Shown in pieces: positions 11,373 to 25,270 of a stretch of DNA of 42,729 bases. The number at the start of each line of letters is the position of its first letter. The stretch's first letter is position 1. The position numbers and the translations under genes are program-made. The notes below the pieces were generated by a model that was not told the DNA's origin, did no database searches, and saw nothing but the letters and a program-made list of their open reading frames with translations. This DNA comes from Glomus cerebriforme. Taxonomy: Eukaryota > Glomeromycota > Glomeromycetes > Glomerales > Glomeraceae. The stretch covers positions 132,592 to 175,320 of the forward strand of contig QKYT01000026.1 of assembly GCA_003550305.1 (NCBI GenBank), given 5' to 3'.

Positions 11373-12646
11373 ATGGTTAAGGGTTCTCGACAAAAATTTA
11401 AACACCGATTTCGAAAATCCATTACCACTTCAGCTTTCAAAAATAATTACACACCGACAGATCAACAAGAAGACAATGATCCAACAAACCAAGTATCCAC
11501 ATTATTGGATAAGTTGCGTAAAGAAGCTCGGTTTAACAACAGTTTGGCTCCAACAAATTTGTTACCTACTTTACCACAACCAGCGTTTAATTATTTAATG
11601 CGGGAGCATGCTGAAAGAGAACAGCAAGAAAGAGAGGTTATGAGACGGCAAGTACCTGGTCCAGCGCCACCAAAAAGTTGGCAAGTAACTTGGCGAAAAG
11701 ATAAAAATGAAACAATGGAGTTACTGATTAAAGATCGAAAGGAAAAAAGAAGAGCCTGGGATGGTGAGAATATTTGCCAGGATTATAATTATAATACATT
11801 TAAATTATATATTATTAATTTTAAGAAATTAATACTTGCTTCATAGGAGCGACTCGTAAAATTAAAACACTTTTGGAAATTTGTTCAAAAACAATAGCTA
11901 TAAATATTAAGTCTTATGCATCAAATCCATACTTTGCAAATATACCAACTCACCTTAAGCAATGTATCCTTTCGTCTTTGAGTATCTATAACCCTCTCAC
12001 CGAGGAATTACTCCCGTTATTTAATACGGACTCCGAATACGAAGAATTGGATCTTGCAAACAGTACTATTAATTTAGAAAGTTTTAAAAAATCTTTTTGG
12101 AAAATTGTCAAAGAAAAAGATTTAAAAAATAATTTGATAAAGAATTGGGAGGATCTTGCAGATCAAGATGAAGAAACGGATATTATATCTTCTAGAATTT
12201 TCGGTAAACCGGTAGATATTACAAACGAAGAAATTTCATTTGAAGATTCAAGAACAATAACGAACAAATATATATCCAAACTTCCAAAACTTCGAAAATT
12301 AAATTTGGGATTTACTCATAATATTCCTGGTATTCCTTTGTCTATCTTGTTTGTTGCAACCTTACCATTATTAACACACTTGTCAATTGCTGGATGTTTT
12401 AATCGAGAAGATGGTCCGCATTCTTTACGTATTCTTTCAGATTTAATAAATCTTTTAGTTTTAGATGTATCTTATTGTGAATGGGCAACAGATCAAATTT
12501 TATTACAATTTATAAATTGGGATAGAGATCTGAAATCGTTAAGAGTTTTGGTGGCAGTGAGTTGCGGTAGTTGGAAAGATGTAGAAATTGTAAGAAAGAA
12601 ATTATCAGAAAATCGAAGATCATTTGAGCTTTGGACTAAATGGTAA
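11373..12646 (+). CDS. uncharacterised protein with a C-terminal leucine-rich-repeat-like region
   Basis: Two exons join in phase (11373-11763 and 11847-12646), giving about 396 residues. The N-terminal third is basic and Gln-rich (SRQKFKHRFRKSI; AEREQQEREVMRRQ), with a Pro-Gly-Pro linker before a conserved-looking SWQVTWRKDKNE. The C-terminal half has LRR spacing: KLPKLRKLNLGFTHNI, LPLLTHLSIAGCF and LINLLVLDVSYCEW, three or four repeats of the cysteine-containing type seen in F-box and RNI-like proteins. There is no visible F-box, signal peptide or membrane segment. It may be an adaptor or scaffold. The chosen ATG is the first in the frame; a non-ATG extension upstream is unlikely to be used. 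I do not recognise an orthologue. Confidence 0.85.
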
Positions 12647-12997
12647 ATAGTACATGCTGAGTTAACTGAAATGTAATAATTTAAAGGTTGGAAGTGTATC
12701 AGATTTCTTCTTTATTTTAACAAAATTTTCATCCTGATGAATAAAGTCTATTTAATTTTATAATTTAAAAGTAAGTTCTTGTCAGTATAAACTTGATATG
12801 AAATTTAATGCCCCGATTATCATACTCCCTCTGAATCATTTTTGAATTAGTCCAAATATGTTTTTAAAAAAATCCAGAATATAATAAATCACCTGTGGAA
12901 AAAAGTCTTTTAATGTAGTGATGTCAATTAAATCATTGACAAGAATTTACTTAATGGTAAAATTTTGTTCAATGTAATGTAATTATTATAATGATAG
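12647..12997. other. convergent intergenic region
   Basis: 351 bp between the stop of the LRR-like gene and the stop of the MDV1-like gene on the opposite strand. AT-rich 3' UTR sequence; no gene, repeat or RNA seen. Confidence 0.5.
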
Positions 12998-15777
12998 TTA
13001 TAAAGCCCATAATTTCACCACTTTATCTCTTCCTCCAGATAATAAAATCGAGTCTTTAAACTTTACGCACTGTGCCTGCTGTGAGTGTCCTTCAAAGCTC
13101 GAATGTTGAAAATTCGTTCGATTATAAATCTAATATAGAAATTTTATCAGATTAATTCTTAATATTTTTTCTAATCAAAATAATAAAAAACAATAATTTA
13201 TTAACCTTGATATCATTAGTACCAGCACAACTAATTATTTTGCTGGTATCAAACTGTAAACTTGTGATGCCGTGGTCATAAGAGAAAGTATCAATTATGG
13301 ATCCCGTTCTTAGGTCCCAAATCTTGATACACAAAATAAGAGTTATATTGATAACAATAAACAAAAATAAGTAATCATAATCCGATAATAATATAAGATA
13401 GGTATTAAATACCCTTATGCTTCTGTCAACACTTCCGCTTACAACATGACGATCATCAAACTGAAGACTAGTTATGGGTCCTGTTTCATAATAAATTAAT
13501 TTATTGCTTTAAATTTCGAAATTATACAAATTAAATTTTATTTTTTAAGTAAATTTATTATATTATTCTAACCTGTATGGCTTAATAGAGTTCTATGTGC
13601 TTGACCTGTTCTTACTATTGATTTACATAGAAACATAGTTAAAAATAATTAAATTAATTTTTTTTAAAAAAAAAACAAAAATTATTCGCAAAGGATACAA
13701 TCCCACATTCGTATTGCACCATCTTCAGTTCCACTCGCTAAGCCAACATCTCGAAACTGTAGAGCTCCAATAAATTCGCCTTCGTCAAATATATAACTCT
13801 CAAATAAAAATCCTGCCTGTCTACGTTCAGCTTTAGAGCTGGACATGGCCCACAAAATGTCCATAGTTAAAATACATTGTCCTGTTTCCATATCCCAATG
13901 TTTCATAGTCTTATCTGAAGATCCAGATACCTTTCATAATTGATAAAATAACATAAGTATTTATTTAAATATTAACTGCAAAGGAATTTCATAAGACTCA
14001 CGAGATTGTTGCCTTCAAAATGTAGACAAGTAATCGGTTTACTATGTCCTTCCAATGAAGATATCCAACAATTATCACCAACATTTGGCGATCCATTTGT
14101 TTCATGTATCGAAGCTGAAGCAAAACTTAATTCTGATAAATTGGTCACAGATTCGGGATGGGATATTAACTTGGATAAATCCCATTGACGAATTGTATTA
14201 TCGCGTGAACCTGTCACTAAACGTGACCCATTAACTTGCAAACAATTAACTACGTCTATTTAAATAAAATATATGGATAAACTTAATTATGTATTAACTT
14301 ATTATTGTCTCTTTTAAAAGATTAATTGTACCTCTATGTCCGTCTAAAATACCCAAACAGCGATAATTATTTAAATCCCAAGCTCTCATTGTATTATCCA
14401 AAGAAGCCGTGACAAGTGTTCCATAAGATTTATCAAAGTCAAGACATGCGATAATATCATCATGACCTTCTAAAACCTACATAAATTTTAAGTAAGAAAC
14501 GTTGCTTTAAATATTTTAATAAATTGCAAACATAGGTACCTTAATACATGTTCCATGTTTATAATTATGCTTTGCAACCCCTTTTCCTATATTTTAATGA
14601 TAAAATAATATAAATTAAATCTGATATATTTCATAATACCAGAAAGACATATATTCTAACACAAACCTTTTGTACGCGTTCGTCTTTCATTACAATTATT
14701 TTCAGGATTAAAATTGGCAATCTTTTCATCTAGATCTTCCACTAAATTAAAATAGTCAAAATATTATAAAAGAAATAATTGAATCATTTGCTAATACATA
14801 AAGAAATATAATTTACATTGACTAGATAATTCGATCTGTCTTTCGTTATATTTCGCCAAATTTGTTTCCAAATTTAGTTTTCTAGCTGTCAATTCTGCGA
14901 TTTCTCTTTCGATTTTTTTAACCTCGGCTTTTGTTCGCGACTAAATCAATGCATATTAATTATAAAATTTTTTGTAGTATTTAATCAATAAGAGCATACC
15001 TCTTGTGTTTGGATTTTATTATTTTCTCTTACAACTCTATCACGGTCCGCAATAAGTTGATTGAGTGGCTTATAATCACTATCTATCGATGCTATTGATT
15101 ATTAGTAAACGTAAAAACTTATTAAAAAGATCAGATTTTAATAAGTTTATGTAAAAAAAATAAATAAATAATAAAGTCGATTGGTTTCCTTTTATTAGAA
15201 ATAATTCATTACCTGTGTCGGATATTGCATCCTGTGAACCAAAAGTATCAGTCAAAAGACCTCTTACTTTTCGTTTATGAAATTTTGATTTTTTCTTAGA
15301 ATTATTTGGCGGGTCAACCTCTTGAAAAGTTGCTTTATAACCCTGAAACAATGATAAAGGGGCTTTAGATTCCGGTATTTCTGAATCAAATAAAATATCA
15401 TCTGGTTTCGGAGTAGTTGTACTTGTTGAAATGTCTTCTGGAGAAACAAGTTGGTTTGAACCTTCTTTTGTATGATGAGAACTTCCATTATTTGCAAATT
15501 GTTGCATGCGACGTTGATCCATTAACTGAGGAGCAAGTTCAGATAAAATATAAGCAGTGTCTCCTTTTACAGCACGAGTTGTCAAAGGGGAGAAAAGCAT
15601 AGATGCTGTAGTTGACACAGTGGTTGACATTGTACCAGTTACCGTACTCGCAATACTTTCAAGATGTAATGATGGTAAAAAGTCATTTAAACGAGAATCG
15701 CTTAAACTGGAGAACCGTTTTGAATCTCGGTTCGTATTTGACGATCGAGAACCTGGAGCATTACTGGCCGTGCTCAT
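12998..15777 (-). CDS. MDV1: mitochondrial division WD40 protein, Mdv1/Caf4-like
   Basis: Mdv1 and Caf4 link the dynamin Dnm1 to Fis1 on the outer mitochondrial membrane during fission. The start at 15777 gives a Ser/Thr-rich N-terminus. Exon 1 runs to 15213, exon 2 is 15091-15000, exon 3 starts at 14940. Residues about 60-80 carry [20 protein letters not shown], the helical Fis1-binding-type region. Exons 2-4 encode a Glu/Lys/Arg coiled coil ([20 protein letters not shown] and on), as in Mdv1. The rest is a seven-bladed WD40 propeller on small exons, for example [50 protein letters not shown] and the last blade [17 protein letters not shown] before TAA at 13000-12998. Domain order (N-terminal helices, coiled coil, WD40) and length support Mdv1/Caf4 over other WD40 proteins; Mdv1 versus Caf4 cannot be separated. 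Confidence 0.85.
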
Positions 15778-17064
<1,287 letters not shown>

Positions 17065-17196
17065 GATGTAGAACAAATAAAATTGATTTAATAAACGTAG
17101 ATGGCATGAGATTATTTTAAGAAACTTGTCTTAAAAATTTATTAAATTATAATAAATTGAAATTTATAAATATATTTTTACTTCTATAAATTAAAT

Positions 17197-17992
17197 TCAT
17201 TCATTATTTTTGTCTTCATCTGACTTGGGAATTATTATTGTATTAAATAAATCCCAAGATATTCCTAATAATTGAGCATCATTTTCAACATAGCAATTTA
17301 TTACAAAAACCGGATCTCCTTCTTTAAAAGGAGCTGACAGACAATCTTGAGGTCTACCATAAGGATGTATAGTAATTGAATCCTAAATATCCGATATTTG
17401 ATGTTAATAACCGGGTTATTTGTAATTGAATTCGATAAAATTTACCTCATAATTTGAATCATCATAACACCACTCCGTGTTATTAGCATTAATTGATGAA
17501 TCCATGAAAACGTTATTTTCTTTCTTATTCCATGATAAACTAAATAAGCATTAACAAATATAATCATAATGATTAGGCATTCAAGCACGAAGTAAAGACT
17601 TTAAATATATAAATCATACACAGTTCCTCCAGCTCCATATATTTTAAATGGCTTTGCGCATTCTGGGTAATTTTGATGCAATAAGCCTATATAAAATTTA
17701 ATTTGACTGGGTCCACTGTTACAATCACTCAAGTACATTGGATTTGTTGCCGCGTCTAAACATTTCCAATGGTATTCTATTAAAGTAGAAATCAAAAAGA
17801 TTATATCGCAGTTAATGTGATAGAAAGAAAATATAAGCAAATTATCAACATACTATTTTGAAAAGTGTTAGTGGGAAGGCCAGGTACACTCGGACCACCA
17901 TGATTATGGCTATGACGTCGAGAAAAACACCCTTGGAAGCAAAATATATTCAAAATTATTATTAAGATAAAAAAATAATTTTTGAAAAACAT
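17197..17992 (-). CDS. small secreted protein with cysteine-rich, possibly lectin-like fold
   Basis: The start at 17992 gives a classic signal peptide (MFFKNYFFILIIILNIFCF) followed by Gly-Cys and a His-rich stretch (RRHSHNHGG). Five exons fit, roughly 17992-17855, 17777-17623, 17540-17446, 17383-17197 being the later ones; the borders GTATG at about 17621 and the acceptor before DSITIHPYGRPQDC are clear. The mature region holds spaced cysteines and Trp (HWKCLDAATNPMYLSDCNSG; TEWCYDDSNYE; QDCLSAPF; VFVINCYVEN). CLDA...C..G spacing is faintly like a ricin-B beta-trefoil repeat, but the Gln-x-Trp core is not obvious. It is likely exported, possibly an effector or wall protein. I do not recognise the family. 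The tail is acidic and Asn-rich. Confidence 0.75.
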
Positions 17993-18373
17993 TCTATGTA
18001 AAAAGTAAAAGACGAAAGACAACACGACCGAGTAAGGTAATATACAGTAAATTTATGTAAGTAATTTAATTCCTAACATTATATGCATATTTTGACTTAA
18101 TTTGGCAGTTACAAGTCATATATCGTACAAGAAAGGGAGCATTCACTGTAACACTGCACAATATGCCTTGAGTTAGAAGGAAAAATTTACTATTTTTTAA
18201 GTTTTCTTTATTTTATATTTTATCGGATCAATATATATATTAGCTATAGCTGACAAGAACCTAAAGTACAAGAGATCCACGGCGCGGACCTCATTAATTT
18301 AGGTTGAAATAACTTCTTAAATTCACATTCCCTACGCCCCAATGCTCACTGTAAAATTTTGCTAAAAATAAAA
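17993..18373. promoter_or_regulatory. divergent promoter between the secreted-protein gene and the NIPA gene
   Basis: 381 bp between start codons at 17992 (minus) and 18374 (plus). Less AT-rich around 18245-18300. No coding signal or known motif seen. Confidence 0.4.
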
Positions 18374-20652
18374 ATGTGGCCTCCATTTAAAAACTTACCC
18401 GAGGTCAAATCTTTCATTGGCGTTATTTTCGCTGTAGCTGGCAATGTAAGTTTTTATTTGTTCTTATTTATTCGTATTATCTTTTTTTTTTTAATTAATT
18501 TAGTTTCAAATATTAGATTTTGATATCTGTTGCGTTAAATATTCAAAAGAGTGCCCATAACGAACTACAAAGGCTTCAATTAAATAACTTCGATTCAGGG
18601 GCGTCACGTAGTTTACATACTAATAATGATGAATATGAAGTATTATTAGATCCAGAACAATATAGTGAAACAAACTATCTTCGTTCTAAAGCATGGTGGG
18701 CTGGGATATTTTTAATGATTATTGGTAAATAGAATTCATCAAATTTGTTCTTTTATTTCCGTGTTCCATTACTTATTTTCTTTGATGTAATATTTAGGTG
18801 AATTGGGAAATTTTATGGCTTATGCATTCGCACCAGCTTCGGTAGTAGCTCCTTTAGGAACCGTTGCCCTAATATCTAATGTTATTTTGGCACCGATCAT
18901 GTTAAAAGAAAGATTCCGTAAACAGGATCTAATAGGGATTCTTATTGCGATAATTGGAGCAGTCGTGGTTGTGATTAATTCTAAGTCAGATGAAGTAAAG
19001 GTATTTATTATATAGTGAATCTAAAAAATTAATTAAATTATTAAAATCAAATAATTCTAATATTTTTTTTAGCTTACTCCAGAAGCCATATGGATCGCTA
19101 TTAAGGAGACAAAATTTATAATTTATTTTATAACTACAGTAGTATTTGCATCGGTCCTAATATTTTTGTCTGATAGAATTGGACACAAAACGTGTTTTGT
19201 TGATTTATCTTTAGTTGCAATTTTCGGTAATTATGCAAAAGAAAGTTTTTGAGGCCAACTTATTTTTACTTATACGAATATTTCGATAATTTAGGTGGAT
19301 ATACTGTATTAGCGACAAAATCAATTTCATCTATGTTGACAATGAAGTTTGTCGCAATGTTCACCTATTCTATAACTTATCTTATATTGATAGTATTAAT
19401 GGGTACAGCAGTATTTCAGATTAAGTACCTCAACAAAGCCTTAAGACAATTTGATTCAACGGTAAATATGTTTGTTATTTTAAACCAGTTTTTTTTTCTG
19501 TTTTTAATATTAAATTAAACTATTATGTTTATAGGAGGTCATTCCTACACAATTTGTTCTTTTCACCATCTCTGCAATTATAGGCAGTGCTGTATTATAT
19601 AATGACTTCGCAGATATGAATTTCTGGAAATTTACTGGTTTTTTTATTGGATGTCTATTAACGTTTGTAGGTGTTTATTTTATTACATCTAATCGAAACG
19701 AATCTGAAGGGTATTCACATCCAGGTCCTAATAATTTATCGAGCGGATCTGTAAGAAGTAGCATAATGGTAGATCCGTTACGTGCTGTATTACCTGTCTT
19801 ACCTGATGAACTTAATGGATCCAATGTTTCGGGTGAATTTAATAGACAATATTCATCATTTAATCAAAGATCGGTTGCTACGGGTATTCCTCGTAGACAT
19901 ACATTAACTGAACCAGCAGTTCTTTCTTCGACACCGCTTTTAAACGGTTATAGTTCTTTGAGAAATGATGGAATATTTAGATCATTAGGAGTTTCTGCAA
20001 CTTCCTTGACTGCCGGAGTAAGTCAAGCATTAAATTCTGTGGGTGCTCGTCATTCTCATGCGTTAGGACTAGGTAGAATCAGAGAGTGTGTTATATAATA
20101 TTCGATTATTTACTTAATATTCGACCAAAATATTAATGCTTTTTTTTTCTTTTTCTTTAAAAAAAATGGTTTACATGTATTTTTTTCCTTTTATCTAAAT
20201 ATTGTCTAGATCAAGTATTTGAGAATTACAAGGGAACCGGAAGGGATTATGGTGCTCATCGTAGAAGTATTTCTGTTCCTCCTGGATTAGTTTCTCATGG
20301 GGTCGATTATTCAAATTATCAAAATGCTAGAATAAGTAGCCCTTTAGCTACGAATGTTGAAGATGACAGTGAAAGTTTTGACATACAGCCGAATTCTTAT
20401 ACCAATTCATCTTCATATAGCAATTCTGAATATTCTGAATACACAAATACTGCACATACTGACGATGACGCAAGAACGATTAGTGGATTGACTATTTCAA
20501 CGAATGGAAGTAATGTAGGAAATTATATGGGTGATGAAAGTAGCAATTATGAAGCTTTTCCTGGTACTAATAATTATTCTGACGATATGGATGGTTTGCC
20601 AGATTTGCCTTTAAGGCGTGATTTTGTAACAGAAAGTGAAAATGAAATGTAA
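18374..20652 (+). CDS. NIPA-type magnesium transporter with long cytosolic tail
   Basis: NIPA proteins are multi-pass Mg2+ transporters of endosomal or plasma membranes. Exons in phase: 18374-18445, 18517-18724, 18798-19000, 19073-19226, 19295-19461, 19535-20072 and 20210-20652, about 594 residues. Family signatures are clear: FIGVIFAVAGN then ILISVALNIQKSAHN; WWAGIFLMIIGELGNFMAYA; ASVVAPLGTVALISNVILAP; and KERFRKQDLIGI. Further membrane segments follow to about residue 330. The rest is a Ser/Asn/Tyr-rich soluble tail with no domain I know. The frame is open to a TAA at 20098, but a good donor (CTAG|GTAGAA at 20073) and the acceptor at 20208-20209 join in phase to a further 147-codon exon of the same composition, so the true end is probably 20652. 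Confidence 0.9.
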
Positions 20653-21173
20653 TTTAATTTTTCTAAAACAAATAATCAAAAGTTTTCGATTGATTGATTG
20701 ACTGATAGGAATACCATTATTCAGCGAACTTACAATTCAAAAAAAAAAAAAAATTATTGAACATATATATTATAATATATTTATGCATATTATTATATAT
20801 TATTAAAAAAAAATGTATCTTGAAGTAAAATATTTATTATTTTCTTTTATAAATTATTGGACACTTTTTTCTATTTATTTATTTATTTATTTTTTATTTG
20901 CAAATTGTGTAAAAAAAAAATTAAATTTATTATTAAAAAGTTTTAATAAATAAAATAAAGTTTTTTAAAAAAAAACTGATCCAACCATATTTATTGCTAA
21001 AAAATATCTTTTAGCTTTGTTAATTACATTAAATTAATATCCTTTACTATATTTATAGTTGATAAATAAATACTTTGGTCTGCTATAAAATTTAGATTTT
21101 TATCTAAAAATATTTTTAGATTGATTGTATTGTTAAAATGTTTTTGTTTGCTATTTTTGTTTGTTCTTTTTAT
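20653..21173. other. convergent AT-rich intergenic region
   Basis: 521 bp between the NIPA stop and the PPP4R2-like stop on the other strand. It is very AT-rich, with A-runs (about 20739-20753), a TATATTATAATATATT stretch near 20770 and a TTTA repeat near 20875-20890. No gene seen. Confidence 0.5.
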
Positions 21174-23133
21174 TTATTTGATTCTCATTTTTATCTTTTC
21201 CTTAATCTCCTTCAACTTTTCCTCTTCAGTTTTTTCTTCGTTTACCAAAAATACTTTGTTTTCATTTTTTCCTTTAAACAGTTCCTTCTCTTGATCTTTA
21301 TTCTTTTCCTTATTATCTTCTACATTCCCTTCAATGGCTCTTTCAATCTTATAATCTAAAAATTTTTCAACATTATCTTCACTTCTTTCCTTAATAGTCT
21401 TTTCATCAATTTCGCTTATATTCTTTTTATTTATATTATCTTTAATAATTGCTCCAATTTTCTCTCTTTTTTCACTTTTATCTTCCATTATTTTACCTCC
21501 AGCATTTTCTTTTCCTTTTTCCTTGACTTCTATAGTCTTATTTTTCTCCTCGAATAAACTATCAACGTCATCTTTTTCTACATCTTCAAAAATATTTTCA
21601 CCATCTTCCTCAATCATCTTGTCTTCAACAACATCATCTCTCTTTTTCTTAATCATCTTTTTTACATTCCCTTCATTTTCATCAATCATGTCGTCCTCAA
21701 TATTATAATCTCTCTTTTTCTTAACGACCTTTCCAACGTTATCTTCATTTTGTTCTGCAAACATATCATAATTTTCTTCAATATTTTGCATTTTTTCCTC
21801 ATCCATTTCACCTAGATCGTCTTCTGGTGTATCAATTTCTTGTTTTTCATAATAATAATCTTCATTCATATCATCATCTACTTCTTCTTCATTGTCGGCT
21901 ACCTCTAATTCTGCGTTATAAGTAAATTTAATAGGAACCAATTTAGGAGAATTGGCATTTTCCTTTTCTATTTCTTCTGCGTTATAAGCGAAGCTAATAG
22001 GAACTAATTTTGGAGATGTGGTAACTTCCATTAATTCTAACTTATCTGTGAGCGTGATTGTATTAGATATAGACGGAAATGCATCAAGAGATGATTGCAC
22101 CGTTAAAACCTATAAATTTTTTGAAGGACCCAAATGTTTTGTCAGAGTTAACAGAAGAAATAAATGGAAATATTTAAACTAGATAAATTTAGAACGATAT
22201 AGAACTTGCTTAGCAATTGTTCTACTGGATTACCTTTTCCACAGCGCGAAGCCATTTAATCAAAGTTTTATGATGTTGAAAAGGCATTAATATAAGCTCA
22301 GAAAGTCTTTGAATCGTAAATGGTGGTCTATTAAATACGATTTATTTATTTTTTTTTTAAAAAAAAAATTTTAAAATTAAAAACAAATGAATTAATTATA
22401 TGAAGTACCCTTCAAAATTGTCCAATAATTGGTTAATGGTTTGTTTATAATTTTCAACATCGGTTTTATGTTTTTCATTATCACCATTTATTGCAATTTG
22501 AATATTTGATTCTTGACATGTCTAGAGAAAAGAATGATTAATACTTAACTTTGAATTAGAAAATAATTCAACAATATACGAATAGATATACCTTTTCAAG
22601 TCTTTCTCTAATAATTCTCATAACCTTTGACCAGGAAACACTTTTAAAAACTAAAGTTACTTCATATTTAATAAAACGCGAAAAACATTACCAAATACAT
22701 ACTTTAATTCGTTATTTTCAGCAATATATGATAAAATTTCATCGTCAGAATAAAAATCTGAATGTTCTAGCAAGAGACAAATTGCAATTAGTGAACGGAA
22801 TAAATAAAGAACTCAATAATTTTAAAGTAACCCACGTTCTTCTGAAACTGTAGAATGTTTAGAAAGTTCTTGTTCCTTTGGTGTCTGGGGCTGTGAACTA
22901 GGTTGAGAGGAAGATGAATGAGAAGGTGACGTTGGTGGTTGTGTTTGACGTGGAGGAGAAAGTAAGTTGACAGGTGATTGAGGTTCTGATTGAGAATCTT
23001 CCGTAGTTGATTTAGATGAATTGGTGGTAGGCTCTATTTTCAAAGCATAATAAGCTAAAACCAAGGTGAAATTAAGTTGACAAATGCAACCCTAGAGTAT
23101 TTTACCTTTACTATTTAGACTCGTTGTGGCCAT
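21174..23133 (-). CDS. protein phosphatase 4 regulatory subunit 2-like (PPP4R2/Psy4)
   Basis: PPP4R2 is a regulatory subunit of the PP4 phosphatase, active in DNA-damage recovery. The model starts at 23133 (MATTSLNSK), crosses a Ser/Pro/Gln-rich exon ending near 22856, then enters the conserved domain: DEILSYIAENNELK (exon ending near 22705), VSWSKVMRIIRERLEK, an exon with ENYKQTINQLLDNFEG, and PPFTIQRLSELIL with a following KWLRAVEK (about 22329-22236). The motif PFTIQRL.EL is diagnostic of the family. The last exon (about 22109-21174) is a 300-residue acidic tail with Lys blocks, as in animal PPP4R2, and holds two copies of SPKLVPI.F.YNAE. The order (WSxx..KVM, then QRL, then acidic tail) matches the family. 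Ser/Pro insertion before the domain looks lineage-specific. Confidence 0.82.
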
Positions 23134-23381
23134 AACCTCTTCGGCTTTTGGCTTGGAGTAGAAGAAGCTGAAGAATGACGACATATGGTAAGTACAAAAA
23201 GGTTTCTTGTAATTATATCAGAGTAAATGTTTGGGTATTAATTGCAAAACAAACGTGACAATTGGTGAGATAGGTGACTATTGAGAACAACTAAAAAAGT
23301 GCAATTAATTATTATGAAATCGGTTTCACAAAGATATCCGGTATTTCTATTTAATTAAATATTACATTTATGAGTGAACAA
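23134..23381. other. promoter of the PPP4R2-like gene / 3' end of the MFS gene
   Basis: 248 bp between the PPP4R2-like start and the MFS stop, both on the minus strand. The 5' UTR and promoter of the PPP4R2-like gene must lie here. No known motif seen. Confidence 0.4.
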
Positions 23382-25215
23382 TCATTTAGGACCTACACCA
23401 AAAGAGAATATACAACCAATAAATAATAAAGCAGCTATATAATACCAAATTAAATTAGGAGAAGTCTTAACTAGTATAGAATATAAACTATCAAATATAA
23501 GTGGAACAGCTATACGAAGAATCGAATCTATTACGCTTATTGCACCTAATAATCGACCTATTTGAGATGGGGCTACTAGATTTGTTTGTAAAGATTTTAT
23601 CGCAGGTGTTGTTATTATACCTAACGCTGACACTACAGTAACTGGATGAAATTTAAAGAAGAAAAAGAGATAAATAAGAAAGATGAATGAACGAAAAGTC
23701 AATTATAAGTTCTTTTTAATTACCTCCAATGAACACGGAACCGGATGTTGCTAAACCATATGCAACATGAGACAATCCATCAATTAATAATACTAATCTA
23801 ATAACCCAAATTTCAAATATTAATTCTCTTCTCATTTGTTTTTCATCATCTTCAACAATTCGTTCTCGTATAATATTATATCTAAAATTTTTTGAAAGAA
23901 CTGTTTGGAAATAAGAAAGAATCTGTTTTTTGAATTTTACTAATATTGGATATAATATAAATAAGACAAATACTTTTGTCACACCCTGCATAAATATGAA
24001 ATATCCTTGTTCTAATAATGACCATTTAAAAACTAATGATGTGTATAATAAAGATAAATTTGTCATAGCCATTATAGAAGCTGATAATAAAGTATACGTA
24101 ATTGCTAATAATAATGATGAATATTTTGTGAAAAACACGATAGGAACTTTATCATTGCTATTTTGTTGTTTCGAATTATCACTTGGAAGAAATAATGCTA
24201 ATGGTCCAAATATACTATAAATTAAAGAAATGAAAGAATTAATCCATGAATTTGGACTAATTGTTGAATTTAATTCTTCTTGTCGCTTTAAGTTTGTCAA
24301 TAATTTTTCTTCCGTTAAAGATTCAGGTAATATAAGAAGAAAAAAGAAAAATAGCATGATATTTATTACGAGTTTAACATAATATACTGAAAGTAAATTA
24401 TCTGTTATTTTTACTATCCACCCTCCAATTGTTGGTCCTATTGAAAATCCCGCAAACATTGCTCCTTGTATCCATCCGAATATCACGTTCCTATTTGTCC
24501 AGAAAAGAAGAAAAATCATTAATACGAACGAAAAAATTTAGTGCGCGAAATATACATACCTTCGAGTTGGAGAAGTACAATCTGTTGCGTATGCATAACT
24601 TGCTTCAGATAATGAAAAAAATCCACCAGTCAATCCTTCTACTAATGATCCCACTAAGAAGAAATATATTCCAAACATATCTAAAAAGTTACTAACCAAT
24701 AATAAATTTAATGTAATTAGGATTGTTCCTATGGTTGATATTAATAAAGTTCTTTTGCGTCCTTTCCTATCTGATAATGTTCCAAGTGGCCCAAGAACAA
24801 ATATAGCTAAATGATTGAGAATTTTTTTTAGCTAAATGAAAGGATCTTCCTCTTTAAATGATCATTTACCTGGGATAGCAGAACACAAATTTAAAGCCAT
24901 AAGAAAGCGAGAAGTTATTGCTTGTACATCAACGTTATTACAATCATTGTCAGTATCATTTATTGAAGAAAGTGAAAAAGCAGAAGTAAATTGTCCATTT
25001 CTTGAATAATAATAATGACATACTGCTCTCAAATAGAGCTGTATTTCGGCTGCTACACTTAATCCACTTGTCAATGATACTACAATAAACATTGGCAACA
25101 ACCAATATGCTGAAGCTGTTTTATACCATACTTTTTTATTATGAAAAGGGGTTGAACTAGATAATAAAAGTGGTTCAACTTCAATATTATTATCAAAATT
25201 AGATTGTGTAGCCAT
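23382..25215 (-). CDS. major facilitator superfamily transporter
   Basis: Four exons join in phase: 25215-24870, 24806-24560, 24490-23724 and 23641-23382, giving about 539 residues with roughly 12 hydrophobic segments. The acidic N-terminal tail carries a dileucine-type EPLLL stretch. The loop between TM2 and TM3 has the MFS motif A (GPLGTLSDRKGRKR). Later parts include GGWIVKITDN, a large central loop after SLTEEKLL, and the last segments from VTVVSALGIITTP to FGVGPK. The overall pattern resembles SLC46-like and tetracycline-resistance-type MFS proteins. The large first loop, with several cysteines and an N-glycosylation-like site, fits the SLC46 type. The substrate cannot be told. Confidence 0.9.
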
Positions 25216-25270
25216 TTTGTTTTCCTTCGTGCGGAAAGTATTTGAGTTAAATTTAAAATTTTCCGATTAT

